Shown here: piece after piece, positions 25,123 to 34,289 of the stretch
Numbering within the stretch: position 1 is the first letter of the stretch
Layout: the number at the start of each line of letters is the position of its first letter
From: an uncultured Aquimarina sp.
GTDB taxonomy: Bacteria > Bacteroidota > Bacteroidia > Flavobacteriales > Flavobacteriaceae
DNA length: 64,000 bases
Assembly (NCBI GenBank): GCA_947496705.1
Contig: CANMDW010000007.1
Coordinates: 114,735 to 178,734 of the forward strand
Direction: 5' to 3'
Translations under genes and position numbers: made by a program
The notes under the pieces: generated by a model
The model's input: only the letters and a program-made list of their open reading frames with translations
Database searches by the model: none
Told to the model about the DNA's origin: nothing

Positions 25123-26445
25123 TCAATCAGTATTGTCTTTGGTTTTTCCAAACCATTTATTAAAAACCACACATGCCACCAGATCACCGGTTACATTTAC
25201 GGTAGTTCTGAACATTCCCAAAATTCGATCAATACCAATGATCACAATCAAACCATCGGTTGGTATACCGGTGCTTTGCAGTACAGATGCCAAAATGACC
25301 ACTCCCCCTCCTGGAATTGCCGGAGTACCAATAGAGGCCCCAACGATGGTAACTGTAATCAACAGTAAATTTAACAGCGATAACTCGATACCGTATACCT
25401 GAGCTATAAACAGTGCCGAAATGCATTGAAAAAGTGCCGTTCCATCCATATTGATAGAAGCCCCAACAGGAATGACAAAATCACTAATATTTGAGGAAAC
25501 TCCCAACTGTTCATCTGCTGCTTTCATCGATAAGGGCATCACAGCAGCAGAACTGGCGGTAGAAAAGGCCAGTAATTGCGGTTCTCTGGCTGCTTTTAGA
25601 AAATGTACAGGATTTTTTCTTCCAACCACCACCAATATCACCATATAAAACACCAACAATAGGGCCAACCCCAAAAGCACCACTGCCATATAGTATGCAA
25701 GCCCCAGCAGTATCTCAACACCCAGGTGTGACAACAGGGCAGCAATAAGTCCAAAAACAGCAACAGGTACCAATAGCATTGCCCACGATACCACAATCAT
25801 ACATATTTTTTGAATGGCTTCAATCATTCTAATTATAGGTAGCGAAATGCTTTCTTCAAGTTGTGTAATGGCTACACCAATAATCATAGTAAAAATAACC
25901 ACTCCCAACATTTCCCCCAATAAAATAGATTCTAAGGGGTTATCTGGAATAAGGTTTGAAATCGTTTCGGGTATATTTTGAAAATCGGGTAAAGATCCAT
26001 TGGTTACTATCTTTTCTCCTTCAACACCTGGCAGTCCCCCCAGTTCATTTACCAGGACACCGGGTTTCATAAGTAAAGTTAAGACAGCTCCTATTATAAT
26101 TGCAACGGCTGTTGTAAAAACAAAATAGATCAATAACCGCAATCCCATGGTTTTTAATTGCTGGGGATTATTACTTACGATCCCCGAAATGATAGAAGCA
26201 AAAATCAGGGGGATCATCACCATCTGCACCAATCGTAAAAAAATCTTACCCGGCAGATCTAACCAATTTGCCAACCAATTACTAAAAGACTCGGTAACCA
26301 TGCCCAACGACGGGTTTAGTATAATACCCACACCAACTCCCAATAACAAGGCTATGATTACCTGCAGCCACAACTTGCCTTTGGTAAGTCGTCGTAAATG
26401 TGATGTTAATTCATTAAGTGATGTGATCTCGATCATGGTACCCAA
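25123..26445 (-). CDS. dicarboxylate/amino acid:cation symporter (DAACS family)
   Basis: A 440-residue transporter taking up glutamate, aspartate or C4-dicarboxylates with Na+ or H+. Eight membrane helices plus two hairpin loops are expected. The serine-rich hairpin AFSTASSAAVMPLSM and the NMDGTALFQ motif (cation/substrate site) are both present, as is GASIGTPAIPGGG in the second hairpin. The start is at 26445 (MGTMIEITSLNE); an internal ATG three codons later is possible. Substrate choice cannot be told from the sequence. The spacer after it, 26446-26678, holds two hairpin repeats. Confidence 0.92.
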   Translation of the reverse strand: MGTMIEITSLNELTSHLRRLTKGKLWLQVIIALLLGVGVGIILNPSLGMVTESFSNWLANWLDLPGKIFLRLVQMVMIPLIFASIISGIVSNNPQQLKTMGLRLLIYFVFTTAVAIIIGAVLTLLMKPGVLVNELGGLPGVEGEKIVTNGSLPDFQNIPETISNLIPDNPLESILLGEMLGVVIFTMIIGVAITQLEESISLPIIRMIEAIQKICMIVVSWAMLLVPVAVFGLIAALLSHLGVEILLGLAYYMAVVLLGLALLLVFYMVILVVVGRKNPVHFLKAAREPQLLAFSTASSAAVMPLSMKAADEQLGVSSNISDFVIPVGASINMDGTALFQCISALFIAQVYGIELSLLNLLLITVTIVGASIGTPAIPGGGVVILASVLQSTGIPTDGLIVIIGIDRILGMFRTTVNVTGDLVACVVFNKWFGKTKDNTD

Positions 26446-26562
26446 CTATCAAGTTATAGTGTGTGACGAACCTATCTAAAAATTATCAGGTAAACAAGCA
26501 AATGGTTGTTAATGGTTTTTTAATTAACACAAGGAAGCATACGAATGAAATAGGTTCAGGCT

Positions 26563-26585
26563 CCGCGAAGTTTACAACTTCGCGG
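26563..26585. repeat. CCGCGAAGTT-TAC-AACTTCGCGG palindrome
   Basis: A perfect 10-bp inverted repeat with a 3-nt loop in the spacer 26446-26678. A related imperfect palindrome follows at 26625-26647. Part of the same word (CTCCGCGAAG) also appears at about 28401. These belong to the dispersed GCGAAGTT class of extragenic palindromes. Confidence 0.65.
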
Positions 26586-26624
26586 TTGTTTATTTTACTT
26601 TTAATACTAGAATGCTTTTATTAA

Positions 26625-26647
26625 GTGTGAAGTTGCAAACTTCGCAC
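26625..26647. repeat. GTGAAGTT-GCA-AACTTCGCAC palindrome
   Basis: An imperfect second member of the palindrome family at 26563-26585, placed 40 bp away and 32 bp beyond the stop of the small zinc-finger membrane gene. Confidence 0.55.
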
Positions 26648-26678
26648 AGCTGAATTTATAATCTTTTCAAAGGCCAGA

Positions 26679-27179
26679 TTAGCGATACGATAAAGGTATT
26701 GCATTTAATTCTCTAAGTCGTTTAGCATTTTTAAGTGCTCGAATTGGCAATGCAATAAGCCCTACAAAACCCGATACTATAGCTTTTAGTATATAAAACA
26801 CCAACAGCCCGGGTAAGGAAAATATCAAAAAGAACCCTTTAAAATTCGAACTAAAACTATTGAGTGCATGCCAACCCGGTATTATAGCCGCAAAAACACA
26901 AAATGTTATGAGCGCCCGTACTATTACATCATTTATCGTTTTGTCTGGTGGTATAGATTGCATGAGGAACACAAACATGGCTGAAGCTGGCACGATCCCT
27001 AACATCAGTGTCCAAAAAAATTCTTTTTTAATTTGTTTCTTTTCAAAATCTACATGTAATTTATTACAGGATATACAAAGAGGCACCTGATAAAAGTGAG
27101 CACAGTAATCACATAAACCTTTATTGCAATCACGACATTGCGCTACCGATATTTGATCTCCATGGTTATAACAATTCAT
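26679..27179 (-). CDS. membrane protein with N-terminal B-box-like zinc finger
   Basis: A 166-residue protein. The N-terminus has a cysteine/histidine cluster (CYNHGDQISVAQCRDCNKGL, CDYCAHFYQVPLCISC; residues about 3-40) of the B-box/LIM-like type seen in bacterial membrane proteins. Three hydrophobic segments follow (about 55-75, 85-105, 118-150) and a basic tail. It probably sits in the inner membrane with the finger in the cytoplasm. Function is unknown. It is followed, on the same strand, by the spacer with GCGAAGTT palindromes. Confidence 0.75.
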   Translation of the reverse strand: MNCYNHGDQISVAQCRDCNKGLCDYCAHFYQVPLCISCNKLHVDFEKKQIKKEFFWTLMLGIVPASAMFVFLMQSIPPDKTINDVIVRALITFCVFAAIIPGWHALNSFSSNFKGFFLIFSLPGLLVFYILKAIVSGFVGLIALPIRALKNAKRLRELNAIPLSYR

Positions 27180-27246
27180 TGATAGGAAATTTTAATTTGT
27201 ACTTCACAAATAGATTATACGATGTCTTAAAAATATTAAACATTCT

Positions 27247-27879
27247 TTACTTTTTGTCGGGTTTTGTTATTAACTCATATTTATTGTTGGCGTTTTTCTC
27301 CAATATCGTAATAGAGCAGTTTTTAGGGTTTTTAAGCATTTCAAATTCTTCTACAGACCAGTGAAACCATCTCATTAAAAAAAGTCTAATGGTCATTCCA
27401 TGCGATATAATGATACAATTTTGAGGAAAATCCTTTTTCTCAAAGTCTCTATGCAGCGTTCCAAAAAAATCGCTTACACGGTCATACACATCGGCTGCCG
27501 ACTCTCCGTCGGGGATTCTATAATAAAAAACCCCATACGCATCGCGCTCTTTATCGATCCTGTCGCACTCGGCCAGATCTTTCAGATGTCCCCACTCCTG
27601 TTCGCGTATTCTAGGTTGCTCTTGCTTTGAAATCAACTCTTTGTCAAATGCTTTTGCAATATGTTCAAAGGTTTGCCGGGTTCTCCATAGCGGAGATACA
27701 TAAAAAAAGCAAGATTCATCCTTCACAATTTCTTTTAATTGTTTTCCACAAGAACGTGCCTGTTCTTTACCCTTATCTGTAAGTGTTAATTTATAATCTG
27801 GAATATGCTCATACACTGCACGATCTATATTCCCCAATGACTCTCCGTGCCTGATTAAAATAATTCTTGATGGTTTCAT
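27247..27879 (-). CDS. histidine phosphatase family protein
   Basis: A 210-residue member of the phosphoglycerate-mutase-like superfamily. The catalytic RHGE motif is IILIRHGESLGNIDRAVYEH (residues 6-25), and the second conserved His is in IIISHGMTIRLF. The substrate could be a phosphosugar or another phosphomonoester; the sequence does not say. Cytoplasmic, no signal peptide. It is followed downstream, same strand, by the zinc-finger membrane gene after 67 bp, and preceded by the NTF2-like gene. Confidence 0.9.
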   Translation of the reverse strand: MKPSRIILIRHGESLGNIDRAVYEHIPDYKLTLTDKGKEQARSCGKQLKEIVKDESCFFYVSPLWRTRQTFEHIAKAFDKELISKQEQPRIREQEWGHLKDLAECDRIDKERDAYGVFYYRIPDGESAADVYDRVSDFFGTLHRDFEKKDFPQNCIIISHGMTIRLFLMRWFHWSVEEFEMLKNPKNCSITILEKNANNKYELITKPDKK

Positions 27880-27930
27880 TAATTATATAATAATTTGATG
27901 TTATTTATAAGGAGTTCTGAATTATACAAA

Positions 27931-28296
27931 TTACTCTTCTGGTTGCGAAAGTTTACGCTCATCACTTATCTCACCTTCTATATTATAGTAGGCTACAATT
28001 TCTTCAATGAACCCCTTATTACTATAATGCCATTCACTCACTTCCAGCGTAAAATCTCCCTGAATGGCTGTATAACGTATACAGGCTCTGTTCTCGCTAT
28101 AAAGTTCATCATGCAATTTGAAGCGATGACCCAAAAATTTGTCTTTGTTGGCCTCTACCAGATCGATGTACTGCTTTTTTCCATCAATGGTTCCATAGGG
28201 GCTCGTATGCCTGAAATTCTCTGAAATAGGTAACTCCAGAAAATCTCCTGTCTCCCATTTGGCAAACCATTCTTTTACTAATTTTTTTAATTCCAT
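27931..28296 (-). CDS. NTF2-like (SnoaL fold) protein
   Basis: A 121-residue protein with the cone-shaped NTF2-like pattern: WFAKWETGDFLEL at the start, HTSPYGTIDGKKQYIDLV, FTLEVSEWHYSNKGFIEEIVAYYN. Such proteins bind or transform small molecules, or are structural; no specific activity can be assigned. The start codon is ATG 28294-28296. A TGAACTCATTTGAA element end lies 22 bp upstream of it. Confidence 0.78.
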   Translation of the reverse strand: MELKKLVKEWFAKWETGDFLELPISENFRHTSPYGTIDGKKQYIDLVEANKDKFLGHRFKLHDELYSENRACIRYTAIQGDFTLEVSEWHYSNKGFIEEIVAYYNIEGEISDERKLSQPEE

Positions 28297-28318
28297 TTTT
28301 CTGTAGATGTTTTAAAAA

Positions 28319-28339
28319 TGAACTCATTTGAACTTTTTG
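28319..28339. repeat. solo end of the 10318-10504 element family
   Basis: TGAACTCATTTGAACTTTTT, followed by AAGCGAAAA, matches the left end of the element at 10318. Only one end is found. It lies 22 bp before the start codon of the NTF2-like gene on the minus strand. Confidence 0.55.
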
Positions 28340-28429
28340 TTTTTAAGCGAAAATTTAAGGTTTCTGCCCGATAGTGTCGTTCAGGCGGTTTGTATCTATA
28401 GCTCCGCGAAGCCTGGTCTGTAATGAAGT

Positions 28430-28792
28430 TTACTCCTCCCTTTGCTGCTGTTCTTTAATAAATTCCTCTACCTCTTTTAACTTATCTAGCGGAATATCAT
28501 TGAGCATCTTTGTCAACCTTACGGTTTGTTCGGGATCTTTGGCCCTGATAGCAAACAATGCATGTTTTTCATTATTTATATCCCCTGCAGCAGGATGCCA
28601 TTCCAACAAATCATTGGGTGTACAATTTAGCAATTCACATAAGCGTTCTAAAGTATCCAGGCGCATAGTACGCATTTCACTTTTGGTAATTATAGTAGCC
28701 AATCGAGATGAAAACCCAGCTTCAGTTAAATAATTATAGGGTTTATCGATGCCACGAGATATCAAAATCTTTTTGAAATTGAATTGTAACAT
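28430..28792 (-). CDS. HTH (Cro/C1-XRE-like) DNA-binding protein
   Basis: A 120-residue regulator. The HTH lies near residues 15-70, with the pattern YLTEAGFSSRLATIITKSEMRTMRLDTLERLCELLNCTPND in two parts: the last segment, LERLCELLNCTPNDLLEW, is the typical end of the XRE fold. The C-terminal tail (PEQTVRLTKMLNDIPLDKLKEVEEFIKEQ in pieces) looks helical. A 21-bp tandem array lies 87 bp upstream of its start, in what should be its promoter region. Targets are unknown. Confidence 0.85.
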   Translation of the reverse strand: MLQFNFKKILISRGIDKPYNYLTEAGFSSRLATIITKSEMRTMRLDTLERLCELLNCTPNDLLEWHPAAGDINNEKHALFAIRAKDPEQTVRLTKMLNDIPLDKLKEVEEFIKEQQQREE

Positions 28793-28878
28793 AATTATTT
28801 TGTTTATTCTTTAGGTAGTTCAACGAATTTATTAAAATTCCATAGCTTATACAATACTTCCTCCTTCTATTTTTAACT

Positions 28879-29109
28879 AGTTATCCGTCATTATTCAACA
28901 GTTATCCGTCATTATTCAACAGTTCGAAGTCATTATTCAACAGTTCGCAGTCATTATTCAACAGTTCGCAGTCATTATTCAACAGTTCGCAGTCATTATT
29001 CAACAGTTCGCAGTCATTGTCCAACAGATAGCAGTCATTATTCAATAGATAGCAGTCATTGTCCAACAGTTCGCAGTCATTATTCAACAGTTAGCAGTTA
29101 TTTTTCAAC
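28879..29109. repeat. 21-bp tandem repeat array, 11 units
   Basis: Eleven head-to-tail 21-bp units with consensus AGTTCGCAGTCATTATTCAA plus C; variants have TATCC, AGATAG or GTCC. A degenerate twelfth unit follows. There is no spacer sequence, so it is not CRISPR. The array lies between the DinB-like gene (stop side) and the HTH gene (promoter side). One minus-strand frame stays open as NNDCELL heptads but lacks an ATG and a plausible protein. The period equals two DNA helical turns. Confidence 0.92.
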
Positions 29110-29174
29110 AGATATTTGTTGTTTCTTCATAATTATTTATCAATGTTGAGAGTTCATTACTCTATGATCGCATC

Positions 29175-29774
29175 TTACTCCCCGGTCTTCCCTAAAAACA
29201 CATTGATTTTGGGATTGATAGGGTTTCCTGAAGATCTCCTAAAAGACACTACCTGCCCAACATGATAGATCGCATCAGAGATCTGACCGTTGATCATATT
29301 CCAATACGGGAACTCACTTCTGTTTTCTTTAGATTGAAAAATCACTTTATAATTTGCTATATCTTTTTCTGATTTTCCGGAAAATAACGCACTTGCTTTT
29401 TTAAGGTTTAAGAGTGTATTCTTTCTTAATTCATCAAATGTAAGATCTGGTGTATCTGTTGGTCTTATGTTAGGAAGATTTTGTGGAGCATGTACTATAG
29501 CTTCTGATAATTCATAAAGGTGTTCGATCGTTTGCAGGGTAGTCCTTGCTTGTTTTGATGGAGAAAATTGTAAATCATTTTCGGTAAGCCCTTCGGTAGC
29601 CCAATAATAACGATATCCGAGTCCGTCTATAAATCTTGAAATCACATTTCCGGAAGTGTAGTTTTCGGGGTATTCGGGAATCTGTTCATAGGGTAATTGC
29701 ATATCTTTTGTGTTTTGACTGAAACCACTTAGGGTAAAGCTAAATATTAGTAAGAAAAAGCGTATTCTATTCAT
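29175..29774 (-). CDS. DinB family protein, exported
   Basis: A 199-residue protein with a signal peptide (1-19, ending GFSQ) and a four-helix DinB-like domain. Likely metal ligands are His in TIEHLYELSEA and His in YHVGQVVSFRR. DinB-fold proteins are often thiol S-transferases or damage-induced proteins; the exported form here has no known function. The start is ATG 29774. The 21-bp repeat array begins 65 bp beyond its stop codon. The 127-bp gap upstream (29775-29901) has nothing recognisable. Confidence 0.83.
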   Translation of the reverse strand: MNRIRFFLLIFSFTLSGFSQNTKDMQLPYEQIPEYPENYTSGNVISRFIDGLGYRYYWATEGLTENDLQFSPSKQARTTLQTIEHLYELSEAIVHAPQNLPNIRPTDTPDLTFDELRKNTLLNLKKASALFSGKSEKDIANYKVIFQSKENRSEFPYWNMINGQISDAIYHVGQVVSFRRSSGNPINPKINVFLGKTGE

Positions 29775-29901
29775 CTGTGATCTATTATTTTAATGAAGTG
29801 ATGTAAACTATGAACCCATCCTGCGCATTTATCTTTTAGATTCTAAAAATTTTATCAGTTTTTTCTGCCTGTAGTGACCGAACAACTCCCTAACCCACAA
29901 C

Positions 29902-31347
29902 TTACTCCACATACAAGGTATCAACTTTCATCTCCTTGGTAATCCACTCACGCAGTGAATTTATTCTTATGATATTCAGGCTATCAGACACCTGAAATTT
30001 CCATTTGGGAAAGATTACTTGCACCGTATCTACTTTTAAGAAATTAGATCTTAACACTTCTCCATAACCCAGCTCGGCCAAATCGGGAAAGCGAATTTTT
30101 GCATCTTTAGAGATATTAAAATACGGTAACACCTCTACCGGCACCACCTTATTGGCTTCTCTTAGGTTCGTTTCCAGGCCGGCAATCTGGATTTTAAGAT
30201 CTTCGATCTCATCCAACAATTTATCATTTTCTTTTTCGAGGCGATTTAATTCTACAATAGACCGATCGTAAGCTTTAGAGACCTGATCCAGCCCCCGGGC
30301 TTTGTTTCCGTTGATACTTAATTCAAAATCACTGATATAATCATACTTTTTGATTTCATTTTTAAGATCGCTCACAATAGCTTCGGGTATTTCACCATCA
30401 AAATATAGTTTAATGGTTTTCTCACTATAATTATAGAAATCTTTTCTCAGGTACAGGTTTTCATTACTGTTGATATCATTTTCAAGGAAAATTTTATAAT
30501 CATGTTCTGCATTACTTTCATTTAGGGTTACATAAAATGTATAACTGGCAGGGATCATTACCAGGATTGCCAACAAAGAAGCAAATCTTGCTGTACGTTT
30601 TCTTTTTGCAGAATTTACATATCGCAACATGGGGAAACGCAACAATTTTGAGACAATAAAAGTAGACAATGCAATAAATGTGGCATTGATACTAAATAAG
30701 TACAGGGCTCCGAGAAAAAAGCCAGGTTCCCATACTGCAATACCGTAACCCACAGTGCACAAGGGCGGCATTAAAGCGGTGGCAATAGCTACTCCTGCAA
30801 TGGCATTGGGCATTGTTCCTTTTTTGGATTTGGCAACAATTAATGCCAGGCCTCCAAAAACCGCAACTAATACATCGAGGATAGTAGGTGCTGTTCTGGA
30901 TTCGAGTTCGGGGGTTAATTCTGTTAAAGGAGAAGCCCAAAAGTATAAGGTGGCAGCAAGAACACTTAATCCTACCATCACCCCCAAATTAACCAGGGAT
31001 CGTCGCAAGGTATCTATATCATTAATCGCAATAGATAACCCTACCCCAACGATCGGGCCCATAAGTGGTGAAATTAACATGGCGCCGATAACCACTGCTG
31101 TAGAACTCACATTAAGCCCAATGGAAGCAACAAATACCGAAAAAATGAGAATCCAGGCATTATGCCCTTTAAAAGGGATATCATTCTTCACATCTTCAAT
31201 GGTTTGGTCTTTATCGGTTTCAGACCTGATATTGAGCAGCTCTCTAAGAAATGTACTGATACTGGCAAAAAGACCTTTGGCATCTCTTTTTACCGATTCG
31301 GCAGACTCCTCCTGATGGGATGTGGGTGAGTTAGTATGTTCTTCCAT
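29902..31347 (-). CDS. DUF389 membrane protein
   Basis: A 481-residue protein with a DUF389 domain (about 60-270), which has repeated glycine-rich membrane helices such as VIGAMLISPLMGPIVGVG and NAIAGVAIATALMPPLC. These are typical of the TIGR00341-type hydrophobic proteins. The C-terminal half is periplasmic or cytoplasmic, with a coiled coil (VELNRLEKENDKLLDEIEDL near 365-385) and a beta-rich end. Function is not established. It lies 5 bp from manC on the same strand, so co-transcription of sprT-manC-DUF389 is likely. Confidence 0.87.
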   Translation of the reverse strand: MEEHTNSPTSHQEESAESVKRDAKGLFASISTFLRELLNIRSETDKDQTIEDVKNDIPFKGHNAWILIFSVFVASIGLNVSSTAVVIGAMLISPLMGPIVGVGLSIAINDIDTLRRSLVNLGVMVGLSVLAATLYFWASPLTELTPELESRTAPTILDVLVAVFGGLALIVAKSKKGTMPNAIAGVAIATALMPPLCTVGYGIAVWEPGFFLGALYLFSINATFIALSTFIVSKLLRFPMLRYVNSAKRKRTARFASLLAILVMIPASYTFYVTLNESNAEHDYKIFLENDINSNENLYLRKDFYNYSEKTIKLYFDGEIPEAIVSDLKNEIKKYDYISDFELSINGNKARGLDQVSKAYDRSIVELNRLEKENDKLLDEIEDLKIQIAGLETNLREANKVVPVEVLPYFNISKDAKIRFPDLAELGYGEVLRSNFLKVDTVQVIFPKWKFQVSDSLNIIRINSLREWITKEMKVDTLYVE

Positions 31348-31352
31348 AGGTT

Positions 31353-32429
31353 CTATCCGTATTGTTCTCCATAGGTTTCTTTAACTTTCTTAAGTACTTG
31401 TTTAATATCCTGTTCCTTATTTTTAGGATATATTAAAAGCACCTCTTCTTTATCTACAATGATATAATCCTGTAACCCATCTACGACTACGATCTTATCA
31501 TTTGAAGTTCTTATCATATTTCCCGATGCATCTTGTGAGAGTACCCGGGCATGCACTACTGCATTTTGGTCGACTGTTTTGTCTAATTTATCATAAAGAG
31601 ACCCCCAGGTACCCAGGTCATTCCAGTCAAATGTAGCCAAAAGCACATATACATTATCTGCTTTTTCCAAAATGGCATAATCTATAGATATATTCTCTGC
31701 CCCTGGATAATTTGCACAGATAAAATCGCTTTCCTTGTCTGTGTTATATACAGGAAGTCCTTTTTCAAACAAAGCGGTCATTTCTTTTTGAAACTTTGCA
31801 AAAGCTTTGACAATGCTGTTGGCGCTCCAGATAAAGATTCCTGCATTCCACAGATAGTTTCCTTCATCAAGGAATTTTTTTGCAGTTTGATAGTCTGGTT
31901 TTTCGGTAAATTGAGCTACTTTCTTTATAGCTTCTTCTTGAGCATCATATTGTACATATCCATACCCTGTATTAGGAAATGTGGGTTGAATCCCAAGGGT
32001 CATCAAAATATCTTTTTCTGAGCATGCCTTAAAACATTGCTCTAAATTTGTTATAAACGCATCTTCATCCTCTATCCAGTGATCACTGGGTGCTACCACC
32101 ATAACAGCATCTGGATTTTCTTTTCTAATTTTTAAAGCTGCATACAAAATACAGGGGGCAGTATTGCGCATAGCCGGCTCTGTAACCACCTGTCGTTGTT
32201 GTGCTTCGGGTAATTGCTCCAGCACCAGATCGTTATAGCGTTCGTTGGTAAGGATATATATATTTTCGACAGGAATGATTTTCGACAAACGTGAAAAGGT
32301 GCGTTGGATCAACGTTTCTCCTGTTCCTAACATATCGTGAAATTGCTTTGGAAAATCTGTCGTACTTACCGGCCAAAATCGGGATCCTACTCCTCCGGCC
32401 ATTAATATGGCGTAATAATTTTTGTTCAT
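31353..32429 (-). CDS. manC: mannose-1-phosphate guanylyltransferase
   Basis: Nucleotidyltransferase making GDP-mannose from mannose-1-phosphate and GTP for capsule, LPS or glycoprotein synthesis. The 358 residues carry the N-terminal signature MAGGVGSRFWPVSTTDFPKQ (11-30), VVAPSDHWIEDEDAF near 115, and FTEKPDYQTA in the catalytic centre. It is a single-domain form without the isomerase half found in long ManC proteins. It lies 2 bp downstream of sprT and just upstream of the DUF389 gene. Confidence 0.95.
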   Translation of the reverse strand: MNKNYYAILMAGGVGSRFWPVSTTDFPKQFHDMLGTGETLIQRTFSRLSKIIPVENIYILTNERYNDLVLEQLPEAQQRQVVTEPAMRNTAPCILYAALKIRKENPDAVMVVAPSDHWIEDEDAFITNLEQCFKACSEKDILMTLGIQPTFPNTGYGYVQYDAQEEAIKKVAQFTEKPDYQTAKKFLDEGNYLWNAGIFIWSANSIVKAFAKFQKEMTALFEKGLPVYNTDKESDFICANYPGAENISIDYAILEKADNVYVLLATFDWNDLGTWGSLYDKLDKTVDQNAVVHARVLSQDASGNMIRTSNDKIVVVDGLQDYIIVDKEEVLLIYPKNKEQDIKQVLKKVKETYGEQYG

Positions 32430-32431
32430 AA

Positions 32432-33028
32432 TTAATTCAACAATTCGACTTCTGCGTTGGGGTTAAACAGGTACATTCTACCGGTACTTACTTCTACACA
32501 TTCGTATCTTTTTACCCGCTTATTTCCTTTCTTAAAGATCTTTCCGTTATACAGTCTAAAAGTACTTCCAAAAGGCAGTTCAAAGATATAATTTTTATTA
32601 TTGTCAGGGTCATATTGTTTTAGTGCCAACGACAACTTTTCATCGGTATCACTACTTGCCCTGGGATTTTTAAAATGGTTGGCAATAACGGGTAATAATT
32701 TGGGTGGAAAAACCTCTGGATGAATATAGGGTAACATTAATTGCTGAAAGGTCCTTTTCCATTCTATCCCGTGTGGTTTTATATAACGTCCGTGATTTTC
32801 AAAAGCGACCAGATGCGCTATTTCATGAATCAATGTAATCAAAAAACGATACTTATTAAGCGATGCGTTGACAGTAATCTGGTGTCTTCCATCGGGCATT
32901 TTGCGATAATCACCGTGTCGGGTAACTCGCTCGTTAACAATTTTGAGATGTACATTACATTGCACGATCAGATCAAATGCAGGTGCTACGGCTCGTTCGG
33001 GAATGTATCTGGCAAGAATTTCTTTCAC
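32432..33028 (-). CDS. SprT-like zinc protease domain protein
   Basis: A 198-residue SprT family protein. The HExxH motif is LIHEIAHLVAF (about residues 66-76), with a downstream HGIEWKRTF segment supplying the third ligand. SprT-like proteases such as Spartan act on DNA-protein crosslinks in eukaryotes; the bacterial role is unclear. The start is GTG at 33026-33028. A 29-bp segment covering this start (33018-33046) is repeated at 34290-34318, beyond the neighbouring lipoprotein gene. It forms an apparent operon with manC and DUF389. Confidence 0.88.
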   Translation of the reverse strand: MKEILARYIPERAVAPAFDLIVQCNVHLKIVNERVTRHGDYRKMPDGRHQITVNASLNKYRFLITLIHEIAHLVAFENHGRYIKPHGIEWKRTFQQLMLPYIHPEVFPPKLLPVIANHFKNPRASSDTDEKLSLALKQYDPDNNKNYIFELPFGSTFRLYNGKIFKKGNKRVKRYECVEVSTGRMYLFNPNAEVELLN

Positions 33029-33046
33029 CTGCCCAAAATACGAAAT
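33018..33046. repeat. 29-bp direct repeat, copy 1 (over the sprT start)
   Basis: ATTTCTTTCACCTGCCC followed by AAAATACGAAAT; the second copy at 34290-34318 differs by one base. It covers the sprT start codon and leader. The two copies bracket the lipoprotein gene. Confidence 0.85.
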
Positions 33047-33189
33047 TAAGCGTATTGCATTTATCCTATTTCATCGTTTTTTCGTCTATTATTTTGAAAC
33101 GATAAAAAATTGTAATTTAGGAGGATAAAATCGGTTAGATTTGTAAAATCTATAGAGTATATTATTTTTTCCTTACCTAATAAACTATT

Positions 33190-34284
33190 ATGAAAACCAT
33201 ATCCAAATTCATCATACTATTTTTTTTCGGACAATTATTAACTTCATGTTTTACCTCAGAAAAAAATAAAAATGATACGATTGTTATTGAAAAAGATGTT
33301 GTTCCAATCGAAATTAATAATCAATATAGACTAAGTGTCCCTAAATATATGACAAAGGCTTATGATTTGAATGATGATGCTTCATTGCAATATCAAAACA
33401 TATATAAAGAAACTTATATTGTAGTTATAGACGAGCCTAAGGATAACATGGTTGCTACTTTCAAAGAATCAGGAGAGTATAATGATGCGCTATCGGTAAT
33501 AAAGAATTATAAGGATATTCAGCTCCAGATTTTGTCTGAATCTATAGATATAACCATGACATCGAACCCTAAATCTGCTCAAATTAATGGGCTGGATGCA
33601 GAATTTGCAGAATTTGATGGAAAAGTAGCAGGTATAGAATTTGGTATTTCTTATTTCCTTACATTCATCGAAGGTAAAGAAAATGTCTACATGATAATGG
33701 CCTGGACACTTAAAAACAGAAAGGAGAAGTATAAAAAAACATTTGAAATGGCAGCTCAGTCCTTTCGCCTAATTGATAGGCCTGTTATCGAAAAAGATGT
33801 TGTTCCAATCGAAATCAATAATCAATATAAGCTAAGTGTCCCTGAATATATGACAAAAGCCTATGATTTGAATAATGAGGCTTCGTTGCAATATCAAAAC
33901 ATCTATAAAGAAACCTATATTGTGGTCATAGACGAACCTAAAGATAATATGGTTGCTATTTATAAAGAATTAGGAGAGTATAATGATGCGCTATCGGTAG
34001 TAAAGAATTATAAGGATATCCAGCTTCAAAACTTGTCTGAATCTATAGATATAACCATGACATCGAACCCCAAATCTGCACAAATTAATGGGCTGGATGC
34101 AGAATTTGCAGAATTTGATGGAAAAATAGCAGGTATAAAATTTGATATTTCTTATTTCCTGACATTCATTGAAGGCAAAGAAAATATGTATATGATAATG
34201 GCCTGGACACTTAAAAACAGAAAGGAAAAATATAAAAAAACATTTGAGAAGGCATCCAAATCTTTTCGTTTAATTGATAACTAA
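33190..34284 (+). CDS. lipoprotein with two tandem, nearly identical domains
   Basis: A 364-residue lipoprotein. The signal peptide ends in the lipobox LLTSC with Cys20. Residues 32-198 and 199-364 are repeats of one another (offset 167 residues, 501 bp), differing at only a handful of positions, e.g. RLSVPKYM versus KLSVPEYM. The DNA is also nearly identical, so the duplication is recent. Each domain has NNQY(K/R)LSVP, SLQYQNIYKETYIVVIDEP and NGLDAEFAEFDGK. The fold may resemble PsbP/DcrB-like domains (weak guess). A TAGATTTG -7 box is near 33134. It is flanked by 29-bp direct repeats. Confidence 0.85.
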   Translation: MKTISKFIILFFFGQLLTSCFTSEKNKNDTIVIEKDVVPIEINNQYRLSVPKYMTKAYDLNDDASLQYQNIYKETYIVVIDEPKDNMVATFKESGEYNDALSVIKNYKDIQLQILSESIDITMTSNPKSAQINGLDAEFAEFDGKVAGIEFGISYFLTFIEGKENVYMIMAWTLKNRKEKYKKTFEMAAQSFRLIDRPVIEKDVVPIEINNQYKLSVPEYMTKAYDLNNEASLQYQNIYKETYIVVIDEPKDNMVAIYKELGEYNDALSVVKNYKDIQLQNLSESIDITMTSNPKSAQINGLDAEFAEFDGKIAGIKFDISYFLTFIEGKENMYMIMAWTLKNRKEKYKKTFEKASKSFRLIDN

Positions 34285-34289
34285 TTACC

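Noticed and set aside
28879..29109. CRISPR array or repeat protein gene in the 21-bp repeats
   Set aside because: Units touch with no spacers, so it is not CRISPR. The open minus-strand frame (NNDCELL heptads) starts only at TTG codons and exists because the unit is a multiple of three.
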